From NCBI GenBank assembly GCA_958402795.1, contig CATXUX010000020.1, forward strand, positions 1-62,369: 62,369 bases of DNA, in the 5' to 3' direction. Numbering within the stretch: the first letter of the stretch is position 1; each line of letters begins with the position of its first letter. The notes under the pieces were generated by a model. It worked only from the letters and a program-made list of their open reading frames with translations, was not told where the DNA came from and made no database searches. Shown here in pieces: positions 9,018-18,241 of the stretch. The position numbers and the translations under genes were made by a program. This stretch comes from an uncultured Lachnospiraceae bacterium (GTDB taxonomy: Bacteria > Bacillota > Clostridia > Lachnospirales > Lachnospiraceae).

Positions 9018-10187
9018 CTACTCCGCCAGAACGTCAGCGATCGAGTTATCTGTCAGGAAGGTATCCATATTGTACAGAAACAGTACGTCTGTGATTCCCT
9101 TCCCGGTCACCAGTGTCTGGATGTTATCATAATAATACCGCGGATCCACCATGACGATCTCATCATAATACGGGATCAGAAACGGAACAAAGCAGTTCGC
9201 ATAGGAGTCTTTAAATACAAGCAGATTCCGCTCTGTACGGTTCGTTGTCCTGATATCCACCGTCGCATGATTGCCCCCAAAGAACACCTGATACTGGTCT
9301 TTCCCATCGAGCGCTGACTTGTCATAGACTGTCGGCCTCTCCTCGCGGTTATCCGAATCCGTCACAAGATATTTCGTTTCGACATTTTTCGGCGCATAGA
9401 TTTCAATCGAGTCCTCCGCCTTGTGGTAGCCGCTCTTTGACGCCAGTGTCCCGGAAAAACTTGTCGTGACGGTGTACGTATCGTATTCCGTCACCGGATC
9501 GTCTATTCCCAGCTCCGCAGCAGCCGCCTCAAATCCATAGGAGGCTCCCCTGCTTGTCCAGTGATGATCCGTCTTGTAATACAGACCTTCCTCCACATGT
9601 TCCCGAAGCGTATCGGTGACATCAATGTATCCTGCTTTCTCTGTAAGCTGACTTTGGATCTTCTCAGCATCCTTGCTCTGGTCACGCACCGGCGCGCCGC
9701 TTGGCAGATACTCCCGCATCGTGTACGCCGCATTGGGGACGATCATCATATCTACCTGAATTCCCTCGTTTCGTTCCGTGAAGGCATTGATCGCCTCCAT
9801 ATTCTCACTGACACGTTTTTCATCCGGTTTTGACGGTATCTGCATCAGGTAGTGATCCTTTCCAAGATAAACTCCATTGAACTCTCTTTTTCCCGCCAGC
9901 AGGTCGCACTGCACCTTCAGCCGGATCCATGTATCGCGGAAAGCAAACTGATCGGAAATGTAACTTTCCAGATCGTTCATATATTCTTTCTCCCGAATTC
10001 CGCTCAGACTGATCTGCGGAGCTTTTGCAAGCACGCGCTTTTCTTCCTCCGAATAAGTTCTGTCCGGCTGTACTGCCCCGGCAAAAACCAGAAAAAGGAT
10101 GATCCCGGCAAACATCACGGCCATGGCTTTATAGAATATCCGTCCGTTTTTTTTTCTTTTCTTGTCTCTTGGTTCTTTCTCACTCAT
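9018..10187 (-). CDS. DHHW-motif, AlgJ/AlgX-like surface polymer acetylation protein
   Basis: The 389-residue protein has a basic N-terminus, one membrane helix (about residues 18-39) and an extracytoplasmic domain. A KTDHHWT motif near residue 205 places it in the DHHW family, related to the SGNH-like acetylation proteins AlgJ/AlgX. In such systems an MBOAT protein passes acetyl groups across the membrane and AlgJ/X-type partners attach them to a polysaccharide. It is the last gene of a four-gene cassette, 44 bp after the MBOAT gene, with AGAGGCAG before the ATG. The polymer being modified is not evident; no glycosyltransferases are nearby. Confidence 0.8.
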   Translation of the reverse strand: MSEKEPRDKKRKKNGRIFYKAMAVMFAGIILFLVFAGAVQPDRTYSEEEKRVLAKAPQISLSGIREKEYMNDLESYISDQFAFRDTWIRLKVQCDLLAGKREFNGVYLGKDHYLMQIPSKPDEKRVSENMEAINAFTERNEGIQVDMMIVPNAAYTMREYLPSGAPVRDQSKDAEKIQSQLTEKAGYIDVTDTLREHVEEGLYYKTDHHWTSRGASYGFEAAAAELGIDDPVTEYDTYTVTTSFSGTLASKSGYHKAEDSIEIYAPKNVETKYLVTDSDNREERPTVYDKSALDGKDQYQVFFGGNHATVDIRTTNRTERNLLVFKDSYANCFVPFLIPYYDEIVMVDPRYYYDNIQTLVTGKGITDVLFLYNMDTFLTDNSIADVLAE

Positions 10188-10231
10188 TTTTCTGCCTCTT
10201 TAAAATCGATTTCCGGAATCAGCCTGATTCC

Positions 10232-11650
10232 TCAAAACCGAAAATATAAAAACGGGTTATAGGTATCGTTTACAAGATACGCTGTGCAGATCAGAAACAT
10301 TCCGGCAAACACCGCCACACACACAACCTGTTTCTTGATATTTCCCGATCTGCGCCATGCGGAAAACTTTCTGTACACGACCGGCGTGCAGCAGATGGCG
10401 GAAACCAGTCCGGTCAGCAGGCTCGTCCGCAGATAGTAGAATCCTGTCGCGTCAGCTATACCGCAGCCGCCGATTCCGAACATGGTGCCGATATATGACA
10501 GCGCATCTCCCATCGTCGGGGAGAAAAACAAAACCCAGCCGACCATAACGATCGCCATCGTATAAAGATGGCGCACCGCCGCCGGAAGTTTTTCCAGTCC
10601 CTCTTTTAATATATATTTCTCAATACACAGAATTATTCCATAATAAAGTCCCCAGAAAATAAAATTCCATGCCGCGCCGTGCCACAATCCGGTCAGTCCC
10701 CACACGATCATCAGATTGCGGATTGTTTTCGCCGTTCCCTTCCGGTTTCCTCCCAGAGGAATATATACGTATTCCTTGAACCAACTGCTCAGGGAAATAT
10801 GCCATCTTCTCCAGAAATCCGTAATACTCTTTGCCGTATACGGATAATCAAAGTTCTTGATAAAATCAAATCCAAGCATCTTCCCGAGTCCGATGGCCAT
10901 ATCGGAATAACCGCCGAAATCAAAATAGATCTGCATCGTATAGGCAAAGCATCCGATCCATGCCGTCAAAACCGACGTCTCCGACGTTCCCATCGCCGCA
11001 ATGGATTCATAGACGCTCCCCATGTTATTTGCAAGCAGAACCTTTTTTGCAAGTCCCTGCAAAAACCATACCGCACCCTCGCCGAACTTTCTCACGGACA
11101 CAGTCCGTTTCCGGAGCTGCTTTTCCACATCCGAATATCTTACAATCGGTCCCGCGATCAGTTGCGGGAACATCGATACATATGTGCCAAAAATAAGAGG
11201 ATTGTGCTGCGCCTCCACTTTTTCCCGGTATACATCAATGACGTAGGACATCGTCTGGAACGTGTAAAAGGAAATGCCGATCGGCAGCGCCAGTTCATGT
11301 ACCGGGATATCGAACGGCAGGATCACATTGAGATTGTCGATCAGGAATCCATAATATTTGTAAAACCCGAGGATCAGAAGATCGATGACGATCGTGCTTA
11401 CGCAGGCCAGCTTTGCCTTCCGTTCTTCCTCATTCTGGCGGAACTGTTCAATCTCCAGACCACCCGCAAAGTTAATCCCGATGTTCAAAAGCATCAGAAC
11501 TACATAAACCGGTTCTCCCCATGCATAAAAGATCAGGCTTGCCACAAAAAGAACCGCGTTTTTCAGTTGATACCGGGAAGGCACCAGATAATAGACGATC
11601 AGCGTTACAGGCAGAAACGCAAAAATAAAAAACACACTGCTGAAAATCAT
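10232..11650 (-). CDS. MBOAT family O-acyltransferase (AlgI/DltB-like)
   Basis: The 472-residue polytopic membrane protein carries the MBOAT signature. WHGAAWNF near residue 322 holds the conserved catalytic His, and DFWRRWHISLSSWFKEYVY lies just before it. AlgI-type members move acetyl groups from a cytoplasmic donor to the cell surface for polysaccharide O-acetylation; DltB does the D-alanyl equivalent. No dlt genes are present, and the neighbours are SGNH, DUF4358 and DHHW proteins, so acetylation of a surface glycan is the better inference. It lies 15 bp after the DUF4358 gene. Confidence 0.9.
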   Translation of the reverse strand: MIFSSVFFIFAFLPVTLIVYYLVPSRYQLKNAVLFVASLIFYAWGEPVYVVLMLLNIGINFAGGLEIEQFRQNEEERKAKLACVSTIVIDLLILGFYKYYGFLIDNLNVILPFDIPVHELALPIGISFYTFQTMSYVIDVYREKVEAQHNPLIFGTYVSMFPQLIAGPIVRYSDVEKQLRKRTVSVRKFGEGAVWFLQGLAKKVLLANNMGSVYESIAAMGTSETSVLTAWIGCFAYTMQIYFDFGGYSDMAIGLGKMLGFDFIKNFDYPYTAKSITDFWRRWHISLSSWFKEYVYIPLGGNRKGTAKTIRNLMIVWGLTGLWHGAAWNFIFWGLYYGIILCIEKYILKEGLEKLPAAVRHLYTMAIVMVGWVLFFSPTMGDALSYIGTMFGIGGCGIADATGFYYLRTSLLTGLVSAICCTPVVYRKFSAWRRSGNIKKQVVCVAVFAGMFLICTAYLVNDTYNPFLYFRF

Positions 11651-11665
11651 AACCTCTTCCCTCCC

Positions 11666-12139
11666 CTATAAGCTCTTCATGAACGCACTTTCTGCTTTCC
11701 CCGCCTGTTCATGAACCATATAAAATACATAATTTCCCTCTGTCTTTAATACATGAGATTCCAAAAGCGCTGTCTGCTCGGCACCATAGCCTTCAAAACT
11801 CTTCATCTGCGTATCCAGCCGTTCTTCGATCGCGTTCTCTACTTCCTCTCTCTGCGAAACATCGCTCAGCTTTACGATCAGCAGTTCTCTGGCGTCCATG
11901 TTGTCCGCCGGTGCGTACAGCACCACTCCCTCATAATCGTTCGGGTTCAGTCCATAAAACCGCTTCACCATTCTGCCGCCTGCCGGCTGCATCTCTTCCA
12001 TTCCCGCCGCCTTCACTACCTGCTCTGCAACGGATTGGATATCCGCGTCGCTGATGCTTCCACTGCTCATATCCCAGATCATAAACACCAGGAGCAGAAC
12101 CGTCAGCGCTGCCTTTCCGTAACTCCATTTACTCCTCAT
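11666..12139 (-). CDS. DUF4358 family protein, exported or membrane-anchored
   Basis: The 157-residue protein has one N-terminal hydrophobic segment (about residues 8-25) and an extracytoplasmic alpha/beta domain rich in acidic residues. It resembles DUF4358 proteins, which are recurrent companions of MBOAT/SGNH cassettes in Clostridia and have no assigned biochemical role. It starts 3 bp after the SGNH gene, so co-translation is likely. A structural or adaptor role in the acetylation complex is inference from position only. Confidence 0.65.
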   Translation of the reverse strand: MRSKWSYGKAALTVLLLVFMIWDMSSGSISDADIQSVAEQVVKAAGMEEMQPAGGRMVKRFYGLNPNDYEGVVLYAPADNMDARELLIVKLSDVSQREEVENAIEERLDTQMKSFEGYGAEQTALLESHVLKTEGNYVFYMVHEQAGKAESAFMKSL

Positions 12140-12142
12140 TCG

Positions 12143-12925
12143 TCATTCCACCTCTGTCAGCATATTCGCCGCCCAATATTTATAAAATTCCTTTCCCACA
12201 TGGAGTCCATCTTCCTGGTACAGATCCAGATGTGCGTTCGCCATCTCTGTATTGTCAATATAATGATACCCCTTTTCCGCGCACATGGTCTGCAGTGACT
12301 CATTAAACTCTCCGATCCGCTGATAATTGGGATCCTGCCCCAGTCCGGCTCCGGTCACCGGAAGAATGGAATTCAGGTATACTTGTGCATCCGGCACTTC
12401 TCTTTGCAGAAGCTGGATCCGTTCATCACATGCCGCCGCATACTCCTCCTTTGACGGCCATACCCCGGTTCCCACATCATTCAAACCAAAACAAAGGAAA
12501 ATACGATCCGGCGCAAGTTCTTTGATCTGTTCGATCTCAGCGTCTATATCCGTAATACGCTCTCCCGACTGCGCCAGCACCTGTTCCTGGGGAAGCAGTT
12601 CATAGTAAGAAAAACCCACTGCACGGGAATCCCCAAGAATCAGCGCACCGTCAAATTCTCTCCAGATGGAGCTTTCATCACTGTCTGCAAGATTCATCAC
12701 TCTCTCGTCCCGGATTGTCTTAATATCTTCTGAAATTCCCTGCATATCCTGCTCTTCCAGTTCCGTCAGATACTCGATCCCGCGATTTACTCTCTCTTCC
12801 TCCTGCCGTAACTTGTTCCGGTGCCTTACAGACACAACAATAACGGCAGTCAGAATAACTGCCGCCACAAGTAATCCAGCTATGATTTTTCTGTTTCGTT
12901 CTGTATGATCCAGACTTTTCTTCAT
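12143..12925 (-). CDS. Membrane-anchored SGNH/GDSL-type esterase or acetyltransferase
   Basis: The 260-residue protein has one membrane helix (about 13-33) and an external SGNH domain. Catalytic blocks are visible: GDSRAVG with Ser100, GLND with Asn149, and DGLH with Asp239 and His242. SGNH enzymes either remove or add acetyl groups. Beside an MBOAT and a DHHW protein, this one probably acts on the same surface polymer. It is the first gene of the cassette, with its own promoter overlapping the end of lgt and GGAGG 9 nt before the ATG. Confidence 0.8.
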   Translation of the reverse strand: MKKSLDHTERNRKIIAGLLVAAVILTAVIVVSVRHRNKLRQEEERVNRGIEYLTELEEQDMQGISEDIKTIRDERVMNLADSDESSIWREFDGALILGDSRAVGFSYYELLPQEQVLAQSGERITDIDAEIEQIKELAPDRIFLCFGLNDVGTGVWPSKEEYAAACDERIQLLQREVPDAQVYLNSILPVTGAGLGQDPNYQRIGEFNESLQTMCAEKGYHYIDNTEMANAHLDLYQEDGLHVGKEFYKYWAANMLTEVE

Positions 12926-12963
12926 TTGTACAGCCTCCGGCGTTACTAATGTTCATAGCATTC

Positions 12964-12993
12964 ATTATATCACGTTCTTCGGCAATATGTCAC
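12964..12993 (-). promoter_or_regulatory. Promoter of the acetylation cassette
   Basis: Minus-strand GTGACA (12993-12988), an 18-nt spacer and TATAAT (12969-12964) lie about 40 nt before the SGNH start. The -35 box overlaps the lgt stop codon, so the cassette can be transcribed independently of lgt. Confidence 0.6.
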
Positions 12994-13880
12994 TGATTCT
13001 GTACATTTCCTTTTTTTTCTTTCGGATTTTTCCGATATTTGTATCCCAGATACAAAAGCGCCGCTCCCGTCGCAACGACAATAACGCCTGCCAGCAGTTG
13101 CGACACAGGGATAAGAGTCCCCGGAAGGTAGAGCTGATCGGTCCGGATTCCTTCGATCCACACTCTTCCGAGTCCATATCCAAACAGATACATCAAAAAC
13201 AGCTCTCCGTCATACTTTTTGTGTTTCCGGTACAGAAACAGTACAAGCAGAACCCCCGCGCACCAGAGAGATTCGTATAGAAATGTCGGATGCACCTGGA
13301 TATATTCCACCCCGTTTATGGTCTGGATATGCTCGCGGATACTTTCCGACACATCCCTGCTTCTCACCGCATCCAGCGGCAGGCGCATGGCCAGAAGATT
13401 GTCCGTATATTCTCCGAACACTTCCCGGTTAAAAAAGTTTCCCCACCGGCCGATCATCTGTCCGCACACAAACGGCATTGCAATCGTATCCGCGATCAGG
13501 CGGGCGCTGATCTTCTTGACTTTCGCGCAGATCACGACTGCGACAACCGCACCGATCACACCGCCGTAAATCGCCAGTCCGCCGCCGCGCAGATTGAAGA
13601 TCTCAAGCAGATCATCCTTGTATGCATCCCACGAAAAGATGACATAATAGATTCTGGCCCCGGCAATCCCGACGATCACCCCGAAAATGCCCATATCCAG
13701 ATAATCATCCGGATTCTGCCCTGTCCGTTTCGCTTCCCGCAGGGCGATCCAGAATCCCACCAGAATTGCGATCCCGATCACGATCCCGTAGTACGCAATC
13801 TCAAATCCGAAAACCGATATTTCCTTTCCAACGTGTTCCAGCGTGATCCCCAGATTTGGAAAACTAATATCATAATGCAT
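12990..13880 (-). CDS. lgt: Prolipoprotein diacylglyceryl transferase
   Basis: The 296-residue membrane enzyme transfers diacylglycerol from phosphatidylglycerol to the lipobox Cys of prelipoproteins. The Lgt signature GRWGNFFNREVFG sits at about residues 144-156. Around it are about seven membrane helices, a conserved RGGGLAIYGG loop, and HPTFLYES further on. AAAGGAG precedes the start ATG. Lipoproteins in this window, such as the AEP binding protein, would be substrates. The C-terminus is basic, as expected for a cytoplasmic tail. Confidence 0.96.
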   Translation of the reverse strand: MHYDISFPNLGITLEHVGKEISVFGFEIAYYGIVIGIAILVGFWIALREAKRTGQNPDDYLDMGIFGVIVGIAGARIYYVIFSWDAYKDDLLEIFNLRGGGLAIYGGVIGAVVAVVICAKVKKISARLIADTIAMPFVCGQMIGRWGNFFNREVFGEYTDNLLAMRLPLDAVRSRDVSESIREHIQTINGVEYIQVHPTFLYESLWCAGVLLVLFLYRKHKKYDGELFLMYLFGYGLGRVWIEGIRTDQLYLPGTLIPVSQLLAGVIVVATGAALLYLGYKYRKNPKEKKGNVQNQ

Positions 13881-13913
13881 ATTTATGCTGCTCCTTTCTC
13901 TGCCAACTGCAAT

Positions 13914-13947
13914 CGGGACAGGCTATGATCGATCATAGCCTGTCCCG
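13914..13947. repeat. 34-bp perfect palindrome between lgt and ychF
   Basis: CGGGACAGGCTATGATC (13914-13930) is followed directly by its exact reverse complement (13931-13947), with no loop. It sits just after the ychF stop and before lgt. Neither strand has a T run after the stem, so it is not a standard intrinsic terminator, though it may still act as one or as an mRNA 3'-end stabiliser. Confidence 0.9.
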
Positions 13948-13957
13948 TGTTGTCTGA

Positions 13958-15055
13958 TCATACGTTAAACCGGAACAGGATAATGTCTCCATCCTGCACC
14001 ACGTAATCCTTTCCTTCCAGCCGCACAAGACCTTTTTCCTTTGCCGCGGTATGGGAACCACACGCCATCAGGTCATCATAACTGACAACCTCCGCACGGA
14101 TAAATCCACGTTCAAAATCCGAATGAATCTTCCCCGCCGCCTGCGGCGCTTTCGTTCCTTTTTTGATCGTCCAGGCACGAACCTCCGGTTCTCCCGCAGT
14201 CAGATAACTCAAAAGTCCCAGCAGACTGTAGCTCGCCCTGATTAGTTTTTCCAGTCCGGACTCTTCTAAACCTAAATCCTCCAGAAACATCTTCTTTTCA
14301 TCATCATCCAGCTCCGCAATCTCCTGCTCGATCTGCGCGCAGACTACAAACACTTCAAATCCTTCCTTCGCCGCATACTCCCGGACTGCCTGCACTCCCG
14401 CATTGGACGCTCCGTCGTCCGCAAGGTCATCCTCCGAAACATTTGCCGCGAAAATGACCGGCTTCGCAGTCAGTAGGTTATAACCTGCCATCCACTCCTG
14501 CTCATCCTCATCATTCGTGGTAAAGCTCTTTGCAAGACGCCCCTCCTCCAGATGCGCCTTCAGTCGTTTCAGCAGTTCCAGCTCCTTCGCTGCAGCCTTA
14601 TCATTCCGGGACAGCTTCGTTGTCTTTGCGATCCTCCGCTCCAAGATCTCCAGATCGGAAAAGATCAGCTCCAGATTGATCGTCTCAATATCACGGAGAG
14701 GATCGATCGTTCCGTCTACATGGACGATATTCGAGTCTTCAAAGCAGCGTACCACATGGACGATGGCATCCACCTCACGGATATTTGCAAGGAACTGGTT
14801 TCCCAGTCCCTCCCCTTTTGACGCTCCCTTTACCAGACCTGCAATGTCTACAAACTCGATCACAGCCGGAACAATCTTTTTCGTATGATACATCTCCCCA
14901 AGCACATTCAACCGCTCATCCGGTACATTCACAACTCCTACGTTCGGATCGATCGTACAGAACGGATAATTCGCCGACTCCGCACCCGCCTTTGTCAAAG
15001 AATTAAACAGTGTACTCTTCCCCACATTCGGTAAACCGACAATACCTAATTTCAT
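13958..15055 (-). CDS. ychF: YchF/Ola1-type redox-regulated ATPase
   Basis: The 365-residue protein belongs to the Obg-related YchF family. It has the P-loop GLPNVGKS at about residues 7-14 and switch II DIAGLVKGA. Where GTPases have NKxD it has NVSE, which is why the family prefers ATP. The C-terminal TGS-like domain ends the protein. YchF binds ribosomes and is linked to stress and redox responses; it is universal and housekeeping. AAAGGAGG lies 11 nt before the ATG. It is transcribed towards lgt. Confidence 0.95.
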   Translation of the reverse strand: MKLGIVGLPNVGKSTLFNSLTKAGAESANYPFCTIDPNVGVVNVPDERLNVLGEMYHTKKIVPAVIEFVDIAGLVKGASKGEGLGNQFLANIREVDAIVHVVRCFEDSNIVHVDGTIDPLRDIETINLELIFSDLEILERRIAKTTKLSRNDKAAAKELELLKRLKAHLEEGRLAKSFTTNDEDEQEWMAGYNLLTAKPVIFAANVSEDDLADDGASNAGVQAVREYAAKEGFEVFVVCAQIEQEIAELDDDEKKMFLEDLGLEESGLEKLIRASYSLLGLLSYLTAGEPEVRAWTIKKGTKAPQAAGKIHSDFERGFIRAEVVSYDDLMACGSHTAAKEKGLVRLEGKDYVVQDGDIILFRFNV

Positions 15056-15218
15056 CTTTCTATAGTCCTCCTTTAAAACCCCATAGCTGTTTTATTTTAT
15101 CATCTTTCTTTTCCTTTTACAGTTTAGCACAGCCGGCGGAAATTAGCCACTGTAATCTCAATTTTCATTTTCTTGTGGTTTTTTGCCATGTATGGAGGAT
15201 TTCTTTTCATCCCGCACG

Positions 15219-15277
15219 AAAAAAAGCGCTCTTTTTGGGGACACTGCCTGCAAATCCCGCAAAAAGCGCTTTTTTTA
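15219..15277 (-). terminator. Terminator of the phosphonate operon
   Basis: Read on the minus strand, an A7-GCGCT arm pairs with AGCGCTTTTTTT. An inner stem pairs TTTTG and GGGA with TCCC and CAAAAA, and a T7 tail follows. It lies just after phnX. Confidence 0.8.
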
Positions 15278-15283
15278 CGAAGC

Positions 15284-16054
15284 TCACTCTAAAATTTCCA
15301 ACAATTCACTCATATTTTGTATCACCGCATCGGCGCCTGCTTTTACAAATTTTTCTCTGACCGCTGCAGAGCGCTCTGCACGTTCCTCTTCACTCAGCGC
15401 ATGATATTCTTCTTCTGTCAGTCCCATCTCCGAGCTTCCTTCTACAACACCGACCGTAAATACGCCGGCATTCTTTCCCTCCCGGATATCCGAAACGGTA
15501 TCGCCGACTTTTACGACATTTTCCACGCTGTGAACACCCAGTGCTTCCATATTTCTGAATATCATATATGGATACGGCCGTCCGGCGTCTCCCACAGAAT
15601 TCGGACTGAACCAGACATCCGGCGCATATCCGTTTTCTTTTGCCTTTGCCGTGACGATTGCCATCATCGCATCGGTGTATCCGGTCGTTGAACCGATTTT
15701 CATCCCTCTTTTGCGTAATGCTTCCACGGTTTCCAGTACATATGGTTTGATTTCTGCATACTGATCCAGAATCCTCATCAGCTTTTCTTCAAATAGTCCA
15801 TACAGTTCTTCCACATTTTCTTCTGCAGGAGCCGCGCCATATTTTTCTGTCCACAGTTTCCGGATTCTCGGCATTTCCAGCATCGTCCGGATGTGATCGC
15901 GTTTGAGCATCCCCATCGGCGCCCGTACTTCGTCCATTGTCGGTTCAATTCCAAAGTGACGGAACACCCCGGCAAATGCCTGTACCGGTGCAAAACATCC
16001 ATAATCTACCGTGGTTCCGGCCCAGTCAAATATGACCGCTTCCCAATTCTTCAT
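15284..16054 (-). CDS. phnX: Phosphonoacetaldehyde hydrolase (phosphonatase)
   Basis: The 256-residue HAD-superfamily enzyme cleaves the C-P bond of phosphonoacetaldehyde to acetaldehyde and phosphate. The motif DWAGTTVDYG gives nucleophile Asp10. MGMLKRDH supplies Lys51, the Schiff-base lysine that separates phosphonatases from ordinary HAD phosphatases. HAD motif III and the acidic motif KVGDTVSDI are present. Its ATG overlaps the phnW stop by 4 bp (ATGA), so the two are translationally coupled. It is the last gene of the AEP operon. Confidence 0.95.
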   Translation of the reverse strand: MKNWEAVIFDWAGTTVDYGCFAPVQAFAGVFRHFGIEPTMDEVRAPMGMLKRDHIRTMLEMPRIRKLWTEKYGAAPAEENVEELYGLFEEKLMRILDQYAEIKPYVLETVEALRKRGMKIGSTTGYTDAMMAIVTAKAKENGYAPDVWFSPNSVGDAGRPYPYMIFRNMEALGVHSVENVVKVGDTVSDIREGKNAGVFTVGVVEGSSEMGLTEEEYHALSEEERAERSAAVREKFVKAGADAVIQNMSELLEILE

Positions 16055-17166
16055 TTTCCCGTTTCCTCCTGTTTCTGTTCCAAAAATTCCCGGATCAGGT
16101 CCGCCACTTTTAAGATATCTTCTTCGTAAATCTCTCCGATGTTTCCGATCCGGAACGTGTCTGCCTCAGTTACTTTTCCCGGGTAGATCGCATAGCCGCG
16201 TTCTTTGATGTAGCTGTACATATCCTGAAAAGAAAATTTGTGATCCTCCGGATAGAAAAATGTCGTAATAACCGGGCCCTGATGCTTTGCGTCGATATAA
16301 GGCCGAATTCCCAGTTCGCCCAGCTTTTGGATCAGCAGCCGGTTATTCTCCACATAGCGTTTGTTCCTCGCCGGGATTCCGCCTTCTTCTTCCAGCTCCT
16401 TCAGTGCCTGTGCAAATGCCAGTACCACATGGGTTGGCGAAGTAAACCTCCATTTTCCATCTTGATCCATTGTTTCCCACTGGTCATACAGATCCAGAGA
16501 CAGGCTTCTGGCTTTTCCCTTGCTTTCCAGAAGTTTCTCGCGATTCGCTATGATAAACGAGAACCCCGGCACTCCCTGGATACATTTATTTGCGCTGCTG
16601 ATCATGAAGTCGATTCCCCAGTCCTGTACCGGAATCTCCATGCCTCCGAAGCTGCTCATCGCATCTACGATCATCGTTGCCTGATGTGCCCTGCTGACCT
16701 TTGCAACTGCTTCGATATCATTCAGGATACCGGATGTTGTCTCACTGTGTACCATTGCCACATGTGTAATCTCCGGATTTTCCTCCAGGATCCTGTGAAT
16801 CTTTTCTGCATCCGGCACGCGGTTGTAAACCTCGTTGTATATCATATACGGTAACTTCGCATGTTTTGCGATTTCTTCCATCCGTTCCCCGTAAGCGCCG
16901 TTGGCTGCGATCAGAAGTTTGTCGTTTTCTCCCACCACACTTGTCAGCACAGACTCCACGCCAAATGTTCCGCTGCCCTGCATCAGGACGACCGTGTATT
17001 CTTCTTCCGACGCCTGTGCCAGCTTCAGAAGTTGTTTACGGATATCCAATGTAATTTTCTTATAATCATCATCCCATGTACAGTGATCAAACAGCATTTC
17101 CTGTTTTACCGTTTCTGTCGTCGTAAGCGGTCCCGGAGTCAGCAGCTTGTATCCCGTTCCATTCAT
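16051..17166 (-). CDS. phnW: 2-aminoethylphosphonate--pyruvate transaminase
   Basis: This is a 371-residue fold-type I PLP enzyme. It moves the amino group of AEP to pyruvate, giving phosphonoacetaldehyde and alanine, the substrate supply for PhnX. The PLP lysine is Lys194 in SSANKCIQGVPGF, the PhnW signature, and VDAMSSFGG supplies the PLP-ring aspartate. The start at 17166 (MNGTGYKLLTPGP) is preferred because AGAGGAAG precedes it and family members begin just before LLTPGP; the frame is open 22 codons further upstream. It lies 73 bp after the binding-protein frame and overlaps phnX by 4 bp. Confidence 0.95.
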   Translation of the reverse strand: MNGTGYKLLTPGPLTTTETVKQEMLFDHCTWDDDYKKITLDIRKQLLKLAQASEEEYTVVLMQGSGTFGVESVLTSVVGENDKLLIAANGAYGERMEEIAKHAKLPYMIYNEVYNRVPDAEKIHRILEENPEITHVAMVHSETTSGILNDIEAVAKVSRAHQATMIVDAMSSFGGMEIPVQDWGIDFMISSANKCIQGVPGFSFIIANREKLLESKGKARSLSLDLYDQWETMDQDGKWRFTSPTHVVLAFAQALKELEEEGGIPARNKRYVENNRLLIQKLGELGIRPYIDAKHQGPVITTFFYPEDHKFSFQDMYSYIKERGYAIYPGKVTEADTFRIGNIGEIYEEDILKVADLIREFLEQKQEETGK

Positions 17167-17239
17167 CGTCTCTTCCTCTTTTCTGTTCCTGTTTTTTGTT
17201 TTTTCGTCAAATGCGCCCTGTCCCGGGCGCATTTGATCT

Positions 17240-18241
17240 TTACTCCGGCTTACAGCTTTCCGATAATTCCTGATGCTTTTCCAACAGATCTACTGTCAGC
17301 TTTTCCGGAAATACTTTCGGGTCGCCGGATACTTTCGTGTCGTCCACTTCCTCCCCTTCGTAGATCGGGATCGGATAATATTTCAGCAGGTCTTCGCGCC
17401 CGTTTTTGATGATGCACTCTGCCATCTCCATCGCTTTCGGATTTGTGGATTCCCCTTTCTCTACAACTGCGACGGATTCTGTCAGTGTAAAGTTCCCTTC
17501 CGCCGGATCTACATAGTCGATCGGAAGTCCTTCTTCTTTGTCTGCGACCGCCTGCTGCCGCAGTCCAAAACCAATCGCGACTTCTCCCGCACGCACCAGT
17601 TTCAGCGGACCGGAACCGGATTCCTCAATATGGTCTCCTGCATTTTCATAAATCGCAGTTAATACTTCCTTCGCGCCGTCCTCGCCATATTCACTGATGA
17701 GCGCCTGGATCAAAAGCCACGCGGTAGAGGAAGAAGCAATGTCTGTTACGGCAATCATTCCGGCATACTGGGGATCTGCCAGATCTTTGATCGAGGAAGG
17801 CATCTCCAGTCCATACTCATCCATCATCTCTGTATTGACAATGATCGTACCTTCCTGCATGGTAATCGGCGTACAGTAGGACGGATATTCATCAAGGGTG
17901 TTCGTCTCAAACTCCAGATCTTTAAACATGCTGCTTTCTTCCTGCGCACTCTCAATATAAAACGTGCTCATCGTTACCAGGTCCGCCTCGATGTTGCTTC
18001 CCTCTGCCATCAGCTTTCCTCCCAGTTCGGAGGTTCCAAAAGTCTGGAAGATGTACTGTCCCTCAAATCCATTCTCATCCAGGGCAGCTTTCATCACTTC
18101 GACCGCCTCATCATCTGCATTGGAATAGATCACAACCTGTTCCCCGGTCCCTCCATTACCGGAACACCCTGTCGTAAACATAACAGATAATCCCAATACC
18201 CCGGCGAGTCCTCCCGCCACTACTCTTTTCAAACCTTTCAT
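17240..18241 (-). CDS. phnS: AEP substrate-binding lipoprotein (internal start within the fused frame)
   Basis: From the internal ATG at 18241 a 333-residue protein reads MKGLKRVVAGG, then a hydrophobic signal segment and the lipobox Cys in FTTGCSGNGG. An extracellular-solute-binding domain of the PhnS/iron(III)-binding type follows, beginning QVVIYSNADDEAVEV. AAGGAG lies 8 nt upstream, so ribosomes can start here whatever the state of the permease frame. A lipoprotein needs a free N-terminal signal, so this independent product is probably the functional form. It would capture AEP outside the membrane for the PhnU-type permease and PhnT-type ATPase. Confidence 0.75.
   Translation of the reverse strand: MKGLKRVVAGGLAGVLGLSVMFTTGCSGNGGTGEQVVIYSNADDEAVEVMKAALDENGFEGQYIFQTFGTSELGGKLMAEGSNIEADLVTMSTFYIESAQEESSMFKDLEFETNTLDEYPSYCTPITMQEGTIIVNTEMMDEYGLEMPSSIKDLADPQYAGMIAVTDIASSSTAWLLIQALISEYGEDGAKEVLTAIYENAGDHIEESGSGPLKLVRAGEVAIGFGLRQQAVADKEEGLPIDYVDPAEGNFTLTESVAVVEKGESTNPKAMEMAECIIKNGREDLLKYYPIPIYEGEEVDDTKVSGDPKVFPEKLTVDLLEKHQELSESCKPE

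Noticed and set aside
10679..11671. 330-codon plus-strand open frame
   Set aside because: It lies wholly opposite the MBOAT gene, is rich in His, Arg and Ile, and shows no family motif; a shadow of the real gene.
13914..13947. Ordinary rho-independent terminator for ychF
   Set aside because: The stem is strong but has no loop and no T run on either strand, so it was recorded as a palindrome instead.
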